Positions 42,990 to 51,614 of a stretch of 51,614 nucleotides of DNA are shown here, one piece after another; the stretch's first letter is position 1, and every line of letters begins with the position of its first letter. The position numbers were made by a program, and so were the translations under genes. Location: positions 1 to 51,614 of the forward strand of contig JACQAK010000154.1 of assembly GCA_016194985.1 (NCBI GenBank). Direction: 5' to 3'. A model generated the notes under the pieces. It was not told the origin of the DNA. It saw only the letters and a program-made list of their open reading frames with translations, and made no database searches. The stretch is from Bacteroidota bacterium. GTDB lineage: Bacteria > Bacteroidota > Bacteroidia > B-17B0 > Aurantibacillaceae.

Positions 42990-45011
42990 ATGAACTGGTC
43001 CTGTTTTAAAAATAGTTTAATAATAGCTATCACACTGATCTTCTTTGCAGGTCAAGATGGCTTATCTCAACAGCAAAAATTTGATAGCTTAAAACGATTA
43101 TTAAAAATAACATCTGTACCTAAAGAGAGGGCAACTCTTTTAGTTGACATAGCAAAAAGTATTTACAATTCTATCCCTGATTCCTCAATTGGTTATTGCG
43201 AAGAGGCTGAGAATCTCAGTAAAAAATATAATCTCGAAGTTCAATTAGCGTATTCTCTTCATTGCGAATCCCGCTATATTTTATTGAAAGGTGATATTAA
43301 AACCACTATTGAAAAATTAAACAAAGCCATTGTATTGTTCGAAAAGAACAAAGAACAAAAAGGATTGGCAAAAGCGTATTCCTTAAAATCAATTGCGTTG
43401 GGGCGTCTCGAAAAAAGAGAAGAAGAATTGGATTACCTATTGAGGGCAAAGCAGATATATATACAGTTAGCCGATAATGACGGATTATCTTATGTACTGC
43501 CAAACCTAGCTAATACCTACAACGACATTCATCAATATCAAAATGCTCTGGATGCCTTAGCAGAATATGAAAATTTAAACATTGCCAAAAGCGGCAAAGA
43601 CTTTTATGTAGAAATTAATTATGGAAGCATTTATTTTAACCAACATAAACTGGAAGAAGCTATTAAACACTTTAATCTGGCTACAGACATCGCACACCAA
43701 TACAAAATGCTGGATAGTGAAATTACCGGGTTAACACATTTAGCGGAGTGTTATCAGGAGCAAAAAAACAGTCCTTTAGCCAAAAGCTATTATTTTCAGG
43801 CATTGAATTTAGCAAAACAACATCACTTAATGGTTGAAGAAGCAGATGCCCTGAAAGGCGTGACTGATCTTTATGAAACGGAACAGGATTTTAAAAACGC
43901 TTTTGGCTCTTTAAAACAATACAAAAAGATACAGGATTCTATTTTCAATATTGAGAAAATCAAAAGTATCAATGATATTGAACACAAACTGCAACTAACC
44001 GAAAAAGAAAAAATCATTGCCGAACAAAGTTTGTCCCTGGAAAAAGAAAAAGTTGCATTGGCTTCTTCTAAGAATAATGCACTCATACTTATTGCCGGGC
44101 TTATCATTATAGGAATTGCATTTATCTTTCTATTCTACCACAATAGCAAAACAAAAAAATTATTTTCACTAATTAAAAAACAAAAACTGGAGGTTGAACA
44201 TCAAAAAGAAATTATTGAAATTAAAAATAAAGACGTGATGGATTCCATCCATTACGCTAAGTATATTCAGGGAAGCATGTTGCCTTCCTCAAAGGCAATG
44301 AACACACTCTTTCCTGAAAATTTTGTGTTATATAAACCCAAAGATGTGGTTGCCGGAGATTTCTACTGGACAGAAACCATCGATCATAAACCCGTATTAG
44401 CAGTATGTGATTGTACCGGACATGGGGTTCCGGGAGCTATGGTAAGTATTGTAGCATGCAACGCCTTAAACAGGGCCATCAAAGAATTTAAGCTATCAAA
44501 TCCTGCCCTGATCTTTGACAAGGTAAATGAGTTGATGCAGGAAACATTTTCTAAAAGTGATTATGAGGTGAGTGATGGCATGGATGGCGTATTGTGTATA
44601 TTTGATCATACAGCAATGAAATTACACGTAGCTGCTGCCAACAATCCTGTATGGATCGTAAGCCAGCCGGCTATTAAAACCAATTTATGGGAAGAACCAT
44701 GGCAGCTCTCTCAAGTAACTGCCGATAAACGACCCATTGGAAAATTTAAAGAAGAAGTGTCACCATTTACTCTTAAAACAATCAGTATCGAAAAGGGTGA
44801 AATGATCTATCTATTCTCCGATGGCTATGCCGATCAGTTCGGCGGCCCTAAAGGCAAAAAATTCAAATACAAGCAACTTCAGGAATTATTGACCTTGGTT
44901 GCGAAAAAACCTCTTCAGGAGCAACACGATATCTTAAACAAAACTATTGAAGACTGGCGGGGAAATCTTGATCAGGTAGATGATATTTTAGTGGTTGGGA
45001 TTAGGGTTTAA
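42990..45011 (+). CDS. TPR-containing SpoIIE-family (PP2C) protein phosphatase
   Basis: A 673-residue protein. A signal peptide (1-26) sends the N-terminal TPR array (about 60-330) to the periplasm. A transmembrane helix at about 364-385 and a coiled coil (about 387-420) connect it to a cytoplasmic SpoIIE/PP2C phosphatase. Metal-binding motifs are VAGDFYWTE, VCDCTGHGVPGAMVS, SDGYADQFGG and the final DQVDDILVVG. Such proteins relay envelope signals to partner-switching or other phospho-serine control. No anti-sigma or STAS partner is encoded beside it. Confidence 0.9.
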   Translation: MNWSCFKNSLIIAITLIFFAGQDGLSQQQKFDSLKRLLKITSVPKERATLLVDIAKSIYNSIPDSSIGYCEEAENLSKKYNLEVQLAYSLHCESRYILLKGDIKTTIEKLNKAIVLFEKNKEQKGLAKAYSLKSIALGRLEKREEELDYLLRAKQIYIQLADNDGLSYVLPNLANTYNDIHQYQNALDALAEYENLNIAKSGKDFYVEINYGSIYFNQHKLEEAIKHFNLATDIAHQYKMLDSEITGLTHLAECYQEQKNSPLAKSYYFQALNLAKQHHLMVEEADALKGVTDLYETEQDFKNAFGSLKQYKKIQDSIFNIEKIKSINDIEHKLQLTEKEKIIAEQSLSLEKEKVALASSKNNALILIAGLIIIGIAFIFLFYHNSKTKKLFSLIKKQKLEVEHQKEIIEIKNKDVMDSIHYAKYIQGSMLPSSKAMNTLFPENFVLYKPKDVVAGDFYWTETIDHKPVLAVCDCTGHGVPGAMVSIVACNALNRAIKEFKLSNPALIFDKVNELMQETFSKSDYEVSDGMDGVLCIFDHTAMKLHVAAANNPVWIVSQPAIKTNLWEEPWQLSQVTADKRPIGKFKEEVSPFTLKTISIEKGEMIYLFSDGYADQFGGPKGKKFKYKQLQELLTLVAKKPLQEQHDILNKTIEDWRGNLDQVDDILVVGIRV

Positions 45012-45016
45012 GACTG

Positions 45017-45176
45017 TTTAACCTCATAGACACATAGTTTTTGTTTATATTAGCAAGAACAGTAGAAACTTCATTCATAATAGAGCTATGTGTAAAAACC
45101 CGTTTTCTATAAGCAATTATTTAAATAGTTACTATAATACTCAAACCCGTAGTTTCTATGTATCTATCCAGCTAAT
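45017..45176. repeat. intergenic repeat, TTTAACC..CATAG family
   Basis: The 21-nt block at 45017-45037 (TTTAACC then CATAGACACATAG) is 18/21 identical to 50993-51013. Its complement recurs imperfectly near 45091-45102 and 45151-45168 (AGTTTCTATGTATCTATC), giving a degenerate palindromic element that fills most of the spacer before tatC. No gene fits. Confidence 0.5.
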
Positions 45177-45243
45177 ATTTGTTTTTGCTACCTATAATTT
45201 TATTCAAAAATCCTCGTAATAATGCTTAAATTTGCCCCCGATT

Positions 45244-46071
45244 ATGGCAGATAACCAAGAAGATATGTCCCTACAAATGTCCTTTATGCAACATCTGGAT
45301 GCGTTGAGATGGCATTTGGTTCGTAGCGCTATAGCCATTTTTATTTTTGCCGTTGGATTATTCTGTTTCAACAACTTCTTATTCGACACGGTTATTTTTG
45401 GTCCCTTAAAACAGGATTTTATTTCATACCGTGCGCTTTGTTCTTTAGGCCATAAGATTGGCGCCGGAGATGTGATGTGCATGACGGTTAAAGAACCTCA
45501 TTTACAAACCTTATCTGCTTCAGAACAGTTTTTTACACATATGTGGATCGCTTTATTAGGTGGGATCATTTGTGCATTCCCGTACGTATTATATGAATTG
45601 TGGAAATTCATTAAACCTGCCTTAAAAAGCACCGAATCACAACCTGCAAAATGGTTTGTGATCATTGCCTCCATTTTATTTTTAATAGGTATTTTCTTCG
45701 GCTATTTTTTATTATTTCCGATGTCCTATAATTTTTTAATCAATTACCAGCTGTCGGATAGCGGCATTGTACAAACCAATAATACACTGGACGATTACAT
45801 TTCTCTGATCTCAACCATGGTATTGGTTTCGGGTGTTGTGTTTGAACTGCCCGTACTGGTTTATTTTTTAACCCGCTTAGGAATACTAACACCGGGTTTT
45901 ATGCGAAAATACCGAAAATATGCGGTAGTGGTGATTTTAATTGCCGCAGCTATCATTACACCTTCTCCGGATGTAACCTCACAGATGGTAGTAGCAGTTC
46001 CTATGTATTTGCTATACGAGATAAGTATTTTTGTAAGTGCTTACGTGATCAAAAAACATAAATTAGATTAA
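45244..46071 (+). CDS. tatC: Sec-independent protein translocase subunit TatC
   Basis: A 275-residue protein with six transmembrane helices, from the ATG at 45244; an upstream in-frame TTG at 45232 is disfavoured. The N-terminal signature reads SFMQHLDALRWHLVRS. The usual glutamate before LR (E. coli Glu15 in HLIELRKRL) is alanine here (A20). The second recognition region, GLWKFIKPALKSTE-like (ELWKFIKPALKSTE), keeps its glutamate. Periplasmic loop 1 is enlarged (about 50-95). TatC recognises twin-arginine signal peptides and forms the translocon core. tatA/tatB are not in this window. An AhpD-like gene starts 2 nt downstream. Confidence 0.94.
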   Translation: MADNQEDMSLQMSFMQHLDALRWHLVRSAIAIFIFAVGLFCFNNFLFDTVIFGPLKQDFISYRALCSLGHKIGAGDVMCMTVKEPHLQTLSASEQFFTHMWIALLGGIICAFPYVLYELWKFIKPALKSTESQPAKWFVIIASILFLIGIFFGYFLLFPMSYNFLINYQLSDSGIVQTNNTLDDYISLISTMVLVSGVVFELPVLVYFLTRLGILTPGFMRKYRKYAVVVILIAAAIITPSPDVTSQMVVAVPMYLLYEISIFVSAYVIKKHKLD

Positions 46072-46072
46072 T

Positions 46073-46417
46073 ATGTCAAATCAGGTTAAAGAATTTAATG
46101 AGTACCGTGCTAAAATGAACGAGGTTATTTTAGGAAAAGATAATCTTGTTATTAAACGTTTATTTAATCTGGATACTCAAACTTATTCAGATGGCGCTTT
46201 AAATGTCAAAACCAAAGAAATGCTTGGTCTTGTAGCAAGCATGGTTCTTCGTTGCGACGATTGCATCAAATACCACCTGGAAAAATGCTACGAACAAGGC
46301 TGTACTACTGAGGAGATCTATGAGATTTTTGCCGTAGCCAATATTGTTGGCGGAACAATCGTTATTCCTCACACCCGCCGCGGGGCTGAGTTTTGGGAAG
46401 AATTAAATAAACACTAA
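46073..46417 (+). CDS. carboxymuconolactone decarboxylase / AhpD-like family protein
   Basis: A 114-residue helical protein of the CMD/AhpD fold. The core is KTKEMLGLVASMVLRCDDCIKYHLEKC, with the redox pair C61 and C64 in RCDDC and the conserved histidine H68. The second half carries GCTTEEIYEIFAVANIVGG. The CxxC-H pattern matches peroxidase-linked AhpD-type proteins rather than the true decarboxylase. It follows tatC by 2 nt and is probably co-transcribed, but a functional link to protein export is unproven. Confidence 0.88.
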   Translation: MSNQVKEFNEYRAKMNEVILGKDNLVIKRLFNLDTQTYSDGALNVKTKEMLGLVASMVLRCDDCIKYHLEKCYEQGCTTEEIYEIFAVANIVGGTIVIPHTRRGAEFWEELNKH

Positions 46418-46443
46418 AATATGCCGGAATAATGTTTGAATAC

Positions 46444-46513
46444 TGTCAGTTCGAGCGTAGTCGAGAACACAAAGTATATTTTAGAACGCTTCTCGACTAC
46501 GCTCGAACTGACA
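46444..46513. repeat. perfect 24-bp inverted repeat (TCAGTTCGAGCG family)
   Basis: The arm 46444-46467 (TGTCAGTTCGAGCG then TAGTCGAGAA) is perfectly complementary to 46490-46513, with a 22-nt loop. A single-arm relative lies at 40014-40038. Long GC-richer palindromes of this kind, repeated in intergenic DNA, are reminiscent of REP/MITE-like elements. The stem could also end transcription after the AhpD-like gene. Confidence 0.8.
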
Positions 46514-46603
46514 AAAACTTTTAATTCTTATGCTATTCTGATACAACCCCTAAACCAATAAATTCCTTTGTAACTTTTTTTAACATCTGCGTTATTGACG
46601 TAG

Positions 46604-47284
46604 ATGAAGCTTCAAAAATACATACTCCCCATTTTTGTTAGCTCCAATATGGTTGGACAAACATCTTCTGATTTATTTCCGGATATGAGTTTTGGATTCA
46701 CCCACTCCACTAACACAAGTCTTTGTTTTCAGTCATCTCCACACACAGCCCTGCTAAATAACGAACATCATTTGCCCGAATACAAATCAAAACTCAGTGA
46801 ATTACAATACGGTTTTGGCATCGGTTTTTTTATGTGGATGCCATTAAACGAGGGCATTGTTTTTAAGCCAAAAATAGAAGGGGTGTTTTCGAACACCTGC
46901 TTAAAACAAACAACCGGCTGCATATATGCCACATCATTCGATCTGAATATCTCTCACGGCTTTGTTATTGCATTGAAAAAACCTGACGAAAACGGTATTA
47001 TTTATATGGCCCGTAATATGACCTGTTATTTAAGCAGTAAACAACCGTATATCCTGATTGGCCCTAAATTAAATTTAAAAAAATATGATAAAGGGTATCT
47101 TCATAAAGGATTTGAAAATGAATTAGCTTTCGGTTTTTTAGTGGGATATGGCATTAACTATATTTTTCAGGGCAAAAACTTTGCTCCTGAAATATGTTAC
47201 AGCATGAGCTCCACATCACAAAATAAAATAAACGACACCAAAAAACTAACACATACCATTACACTCGCCCTGAATTTTTTCTAA
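46604..47284 (+). CDS. outer-membrane beta-barrel protein, PorT-like family
   Basis: A 226-residue exported protein with a signal peptide (about 1-18). It has strand-rich segments typical of the small eight-stranded barrels called PorT-family in Bacteroidota: GFGIGFFMWMPLNEGIVFKP, KLNLKKYDKGYLHK, LVGYGINYIFQGKNFAPEIC, and an aromatic C-terminal end (LALNFF). The relation to the T9SS protein PorT itself is only a fold-level resemblance. The stop codon overlaps the stop of the convergent ABC/M1 gene by two bases (47282-47283), with no terminator between them. Confidence 0.6.
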   Translation: MKLQKYILPIFVSSNMVGQTSSDLFPDMSFGFTHSTNTSLCFQSSPHTALLNNEHHLPEYKSKLSELQYGFGIGFFMWMPLNEGIVFKPKIEGVFSNTCLKQTTGCIYATSFDLNISHGFVIALKKPDENGIIYMARNMTCYLSSKQPYILIGPKLNLKKYDKGYLHKGFENELAFGFLVGYGINYIFQGKNFAPEICYSMSSTSQNKINDTKKLTHTITLALNFF

Positions 47285-50200
47285 AGTGAAATGGTGACAT
47301 TGCTGCTGCCTGCTGACAAGTCGGGAGGAGTTGGAATAGCGCCTACTTTACATCGGTTATTCTCAGGCATCCGGTCAATAAGTTTGTTATAAGGATCCAG
47401 TCCTGCTGATGTAGGCTCTTTATCTACCATAAACTCAAAAGTTTTAGCAGCCTTATCCATTCTGATTTTTTTCAATACCAATTCCTTATCCACTTTCTTA
47501 CCATTTACTTCCTGTTGAGTAAACACACCAATATCCATCCAGTCATTAACAGGTACTTCTTTACTTTTACCTAATGTATCTGCCTTAAACTTAACAGAAC
47601 CAACCGTTAGTGTTACTTTATACCTGCCATCTGCCTGTTTCGCTGATTTCAGGTCTTTCACATAATTCTCATACACGGTAATGTCCTCAAACAGATCTTT
47701 AATCACATACTGCATACTATCCGGCGTCGATAACCTCATGTTTGCCACAAACTCTTTTGCCGTTGTATAAGGCGCACTTTGAAAACCAACCTTTTTAATA
47801 TAGCGTTTCAACGCTGCATTCACCGAGTCTTCTCCGATATAATCCCTCAACGCATACATGATCAAACAGCCTTTATTATAGTGTATGTATTGCTGATTTT
47901 CGGCCAGCATAATCGGCAATTCCTTTTTCTTTTCTGTAGCACGGCCAATCAGGTATTTATTCAACGCGTCTTTTAAAAATTTATGCATTGCTTCTTTTCC
48001 ATATTCTTTTTCCATGACCATTAAGGCGCTATACTCTGCCATCGATTCGCTCATGAGTGTAGAACCTTGCACGTCTGCACCAATAACCTGGTGAGCCCAC
48101 CATTGATGTGCCACCTCGTGTGCCGTAACATAAAACGGATAATCAATGCTCAATGGATCTTTCTCGTCAACATGAGCTATAAAACCTATACTTTCGGAAT
48201 AAGGAATTGTATTGGGAAACGATTGCGCAAAAGAAGCATAGCGTGGGAATTCCAGGATACGTACCTGGCGGTGCTGATAAGGACTAAAACTTTTTTCATA
48301 ATAGGCCAAAGACTTCTTTATAGAATTAATCATTCGGTCTAAGTTGTACTCATGTCCCTCATTATAGTAAATCTCAATATTGATATTTTTATATTTATCC
48401 TTTTTAACCGTATAGCGTGCCGATAAAAAGGAGTAGAAATTCAGAATCGGGCAATCCATTTTATAATGGAAATACCGACAATTATCTTTTGTGTATTCCT
48501 TTATCAGATACCCCGGAGCAACGGCAATCTGATCAGACACAGTACTTACAATACATTCAAAATTAATCCAATCTGCATCTTTACTGATATAGGTATTAGC
48601 ATAAGCGGCTGTATCGTTAATATTTGCCATACGGTTTTTATATGGCAAATTATATTTTTTACGGGCTTCATTCTCCCCCAACTCAAAGCCTTCATTATAA
48701 CCGATAGAAGGTAGTAAAGAATTATTGATAAAGGTTCCGTTATACACAACGTCTGATTTTTCATCATTGCTAAACCAGCTCTTTTGAAAATAATCGATTG
48801 TATAATCCATTCGAATAGAATCTCCGGATTGCAATGGAGACGCCAGTTTATAGGCTTTTACAAAATAATCTTTATCATTTAAAAATTCCTTTCCGGGTAC
48901 CGACAGGGTCAATGATTTAAGATCAACATTATTATTGTAATTGATAATTAATGTGTCAATAGCTTCCTTATGCTTATTTTTCAAATAATAATAACCCTTG
49001 AACTTTGCTCCTAATTCGTTAGGAAACAGATCAACCTCCACATAACTGGATACCACACGTGGTTGCTTTGTTTTTTGAAAATGCTTATAGGTTTGCTCAA
49101 ATTTAGCCTGTAGTTTTTCAAAATCTTTTGCCGATAACAATTTATTAGCCACTTTGATATTATAATAAATAACGCCGCCAATGCCAATAAATACAACACC
49201 TGCAAAAACAGCTATCAAACGGAATTGCTTATGTGAATCATATTTCGAGAATTTAAACCGTGCTTTTAATCCTTTTTCTTTTCCACGTAAGAAGAATCGA
49301 ACTGATATCACAAACAATAATACGATAACAGCCAACCAGTATAATTTGAAGAGATAAAAAATCGGTGTTGTTTGCCCAAAGCCATTCATATCACTATATG
49401 GTAGCATGGGCCCACTTGAATTAAAGTTATATAACGGATTAGTGAGTTGCAGCTGACTAAAAATAATCCGGGATAAGAAAGCCACAATAAACGCAATCAC
49501 AAAGCCTACATATTTATTGCTTACCATAAACTGGATCACAAAACATAAAGCCGCCGTTAAAGCCAGACTAACAAATGTGCGCCCATATAAACTCTCGATG
49601 TATTGATCCAATTCAAATTTATAATAGCCTTTTAATGATTGAATGATCACACCGGTAACAATTGCTCCCAATAATCCCAATGCCACAGATCCCAATAATC
49701 CCAGGTATTTTCCGATAACTAAGGTGGAAGATTTAACAGGCGATGCGCCTACCAACTCATCTACCTTAAATTGTTTCTCGTTAAATACTAAATTTCCTGA
49801 ATAAAAAATAATAAGAATAGATAGCATGAACTGGAACATAGAACCAGTTTGTGCCAGAACATTATATGTCACAGGATATACCTCTGTGCCAAATATCAAT
49901 GAGCTGAAACTATTAGTGATGTAAGCCAAAACACCGCCAAGTACTAACATAATGATAAAGAAATAACTCCGGATGATGCGTTTATATTCAAACCGGGCGA
50001 TAAACAATAATTGATTCCAGAAGGCCTTACCGTTTGAACTGATGGTAACTTTAGGAAGTTCTGATACATGCTGTATAGCGGGTGTTTGCGGAGAATAACT
50101 TTCTTCTTTTTTCTTGAATGAAAATAATTTAGATGGATTTAAAAATTGTGAAAAATTGAATTTCACATAACTGAACCACATGATCACCAAGCCCAATCCT

Positions 50201-50958
50201 AACCATACCAAGCGGTTATACAATAAGTAATCGGTCAGTGATAACAAACGCTCGTTTTGTTCGGCCGGTGTCCAGTATTGCGTTACTTTACCCAAAGCCT
50301 TATTTCCGTATGGATCCAGCATGGCTGCTAAATTCTGATAATCAATATCCGACAAAACAGAATTAGCCGCTAAATCAAACAAAAAGAAAATAACCGTAAA
50401 TAAATAGGCAATGGTGGTATTACGCAAAAAAGTAGTTAATGAAAAATAGATCGTTCCAAACAACAAGGTATTGGGTACTACAAAATATAAGAACGGCTGC
50501 ACATAATTATACAAATGAATCGGTCCGATAGTTGGTTGTCCGCTACCAATTACACTGCCCAATAATAAGCCAAACAATTGCCCGCTAAACACAAATAAAG
50601 CAATGGTTAATACACCCAGAAAACGTCCGAAAAAATACGATGCTTTGGTGATGGGCTTGGTAAAGAATAAGGAATGTGAATTAAATTCAAAATCACGCTG
50701 AATGGCCGTTGCCATAATGGCTATGATGATCATATTATGGATCAGCGCTAAAATGTTTTGATTAAATGCCAGATACAAACTTGCATTTGCTACAGCACTA
50801 TTCAAATAAGTATTGCTATCGCTGGCTCCTAAAGGCAATACGCCCGAAGCCGCCAGAGAAAGGAATAAATAAAACGCAAAATAAATACTAAAAAACACAT
50901 AGGTAGATGGTTTTTTGAGTGCATATTTTAATTCGAAACGAAAAATTTCTAAAAACAT
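47281..50958 (-). CDS. ABC-2 type permease fused to an M1-family metallopeptidase
   Basis: A 1225-residue membrane protein. The N-terminal 590 residues hold two ABC-2 permease-like blocks of about six helices each (about 15-270 and 315-575). The start FRFELKYALKKPSTYVFF and the internal repeat ARFEYKRIIRSYFFIIM mark the two halves. After a transmembrane segment (about 585-605), the rest is a periplasmic M1 aminopeptidase-like domain. Its zinc motif is H947-E-V-A-H951, with E971 in LMSESMAEYS as probable third ligand, 19 residues later instead of the usual 18. The ATPase gene lies upstream. Substrate and whether transport and proteolysis are coupled are unknown. Confidence 0.9.
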   Translation of the reverse strand: MFLEIFRFELKYALKKPSTYVFFSIYFAFYLFLSLAASGVLPLGASDSNTYLNSAVANASLYLAFNQNILALIHNMIIIAIMATAIQRDFEFNSHSLFFTKPITKASYFFGRFLGVLTIALFVFSGQLFGLLLGSVIGSGQPTIGPIHLYNYVQPFLYFVVPNTLLFGTIYFSLTTFLRNTTIAYLFTVIFFLFDLAANSVLSDIDYQNLAAMLDPYGNKALGKVTQYWTPAEQNERLLSLTDYLLYNRLVWLGLGLVIMWFSYVKFNFSQFLNPSKLFSFKKKEESYSPQTPAIQHVSELPKVTISSNGKAFWNQLLFIARFEYKRIIRSYFFIIMLVLGGVLAYITNSFSSLIFGTEVYPVTYNVLAQTGSMFQFMLSILIIFYSGNLVFNEKQFKVDELVGASPVKSSTLVIGKYLGLLGSVALGLLGAIVTGVIIQSLKGYYKFELDQYIESLYGRTFVSLALTAALCFVIQFMVSNKYVGFVIAFIVAFLSRIIFSQLQLTNPLYNFNSSGPMLPYSDMNGFGQTTPIFYLFKLYWLAVIVLLFVISVRFFLRGKEKGLKARFKFSKYDSHKQFRLIAVFAGVVFIGIGGVIYYNIKVANKLLSAKDFEKLQAKFEQTYKHFQKTKQPRVVSSYVEVDLFPNELGAKFKGYYYLKNKHKEAIDTLIINYNNNVDLKSLTLSVPGKEFLNDKDYFVKAYKLASPLQSGDSIRMDYTIDYFQKSWFSNDEKSDVVYNGTFINNSLLPSIGYNEGFELGENEARKKYNLPYKNRMANINDTAAYANTYISKDADWINFECIVSTVSDQIAVAPGYLIKEYTKDNCRYFHYKMDCPILNFYSFLSARYTVKKDKYKNINIEIYYNEGHEYNLDRMINSIKKSLAYYEKSFSPYQHRQVRILEFPRYASFAQSFPNTIPYSESIGFIAHVDEKDPLSIDYPFYVTAHEVAHQWWAHQVIGADVQGSTLMSESMAEYSALMVMEKEYGKEAMHKFLKDALNKYLIGRATEKKKELPIMLAENQQYIHYNKGCLIMYALRDYIGEDSVNAALKRYIKKVGFQSAPYTTAKEFVANMRLSTPDSMQYVIKDLFEDITVYENYVKDLKSAKQADGRYKVTLTVGSVKFKADTLGKSKEVPVNDWMDIGVFTQQEVNGKKVDKELVLKKIRMDKAAKTFEFMVDKEPTSAGLDPYNKLIDRMPENNRCKVGAIPTPPDLSAGSSNVTISL

Positions 50959-50992
50959 AAGTTTGTATTAAGGTGATATACTATATTATTTT

Positions 50993-51040
50993 TTTAACCA
51001 TATAGGCACATAGAATTTATCCATGTACCTATGTGGTTTA
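50993..51040. repeat. intergenic palindrome, TTTAACC..CATAG family
   Basis: TTTAACCATATAGGCACATAG-like block (50993-51013) pairs imperfectly with CATGTACCTATGTGGTTTA at 51022-51040. It is 18/21 identical to the block at 45017-45037 and lies between the ATPase and the permease-peptidase gene. Confidence 0.5.
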
Positions 51041-51043
51041 TCT

Positions 51044-51614
51044 TTAAAGAATATTCGAAAAATATACATCTTCCAGATCAGGCTCCACTACTGAGAAAGA
51101 AGGATCCGGAATCACATCGCTCTTCACATGAATCAGTACTTTACCTTCCACTACTTTAGCAGAAATAACTTTGTATTTATCTTTATAGGTATTCAACTCT
51201 GCTTTATCAATGGCTAATTTCCAAACAGTATTTCGCATACGCTCAATCGTTTCGCTTGGTTTGCCATCCAATAATACTTGGCCCCGGTTCATGATCACCA
51301 TACGCGGACACAAGTTTTTAATGTCTTCTACAATATGTGTCGATAAGATCACAATGATGTTTTCTCCCAAATCGCTCAGGATATTATGGAAACGGTTACG
51401 CTCCGCGGGATCTAATCCTGCCGTTGGTTCATCCACAATAATTAGTTTAGGACTTCCCAATAAAGCCTGTGCAATACCAAAACGCTGGCGCATCCCTCCG
51501 GAGTACTCGCTTAAGTTACGCTTACGCGCTTCGTATAAATTGGTTTGATTTAACAGCGCATCACAAATGGCTTTACGCTCGGCTTTATTATTAATACCTT
51601 TTAATACCGCAAAA
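51044..51614 (-). CDS. ABC transporter ATP-binding protein (5' partial)
   Basis: The C-terminal 190 residues of an ABC ATPase; the N terminus with Walker A lies beyond the window. Seen are the signature motif LSEYSGGMRQRFGIAQ (its SGG lies just before base 51493), Walker B in LIIVDEPTAGLDPAERNR, and the switch histidine in VILSTHIVEDI. The C-terminal tail is a regulatory extension typical of ABC-2 exporters. It is immediately upstream of the permease/M1 gene and would power it. Confidence 0.93.
   Translation of the reverse strand, partial: FAVLKGINNKAERKAICDALLNQTNLYEARKRNLSEYSGGMRQRFGIAQALLGSPKLIIVDEPTAGLDPAERNRFHNILSDLGENIIVILSTHIVEDIKNLCPRMVIMNRGQVLLDGKPSETIERMRNTVWKLAIDKAELNTYKDKYKVISAKVVEGKVLIHVKSDVIPDPSFSVVEPDLEDVYFSNIL

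Overview
The window looks like a chromosomal segment of a Bacteroidota bacterium. It is AT-rich, most genes start after A-rich stretches rather than Shine-Dalgarno sequences, and two promoters match the phylum's TTG-N19/21-TAnnTTTG pattern. It encodes type IX secretion (T9SS) hallmarks: PorP/SprF, an OmpA/PD40 protein, and two gliding-type (CHU_C) C-terminal domains. The class or genus cannot be resolved by eye. I saw no tRNA, rRNA, CRISPR array, transposase or phage genes.

Layout. 1-8079 (+): a fatty-acid beta-oxidation run with fadN (5' end outside the window), a small four-helix-bundle gene flanked by inverted repeats, fadA, fadE, etfB, an etfA carrying an internal out-of-frame deletion, a thioesterase fused to an acyl-CoA-binding domain, and two DUF4442 hotdog proteins. 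8370-10966 (+): a FadL-type outer-membrane porin and an SGNH/GDSL lipoprotein lipase, preceded by a dispersed repeat and two perfect palindromes. 11074-15682 (-): a tetR-tolC-hlyD-MFS drug efflux operon with a recognisable promoter and operator. 16356-18635 (+): a PAS histidine kinase and an Rcp1-like response regulator. 18650-25663 (-): a T9SS-type surface operon made of a repetitive fibre-like protein, a CHU_C protein, PorP/SprF and a five-cassette OmpA protein. 25967-29393 (+): exbB-exbD-tonB-folC. 29460-32789 (-): a large PKD/CHU_C surface protein. 32987-34003 (-): a radical SAM/SPASM enzyme. 34065-35330 (+): kynureninase. 35383-42951 (+): a complete histidine operon in the order hisG-D-C-B-H-A-F-IE. 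42990-47284 (+): a TPR/SpoIIE phosphatase, TatC, an AhpD-like protein and a beta-barrel protein. 47281-51614 (-): an ABC permease fused to an M1 peptidase, and its ATPase, which runs off the window.

How the genes fit together. FadL and the lipase could supply fatty acids to the beta-oxidation run, while the thioesterase-ACBP fusion and DUF4442 proteins manage acyl-CoA pools. ExbB/ExbD/TonB would energise outer-membrane import. The PorP/OmpA/CHU_C operon would export and anchor surface fibres.

The most distinctive signals are these: a complete histidine attenuator before hisG (promoter, 25-codon leader with four consecutive His codons, competing hairpins, terminator); the disrupted etfA; the thioesterase-ACBP fusion; a HisA whose first 27 residues are encoded by an intergenic repeat; and different small palindromic repeats in four of the seven junctions of the his operon.
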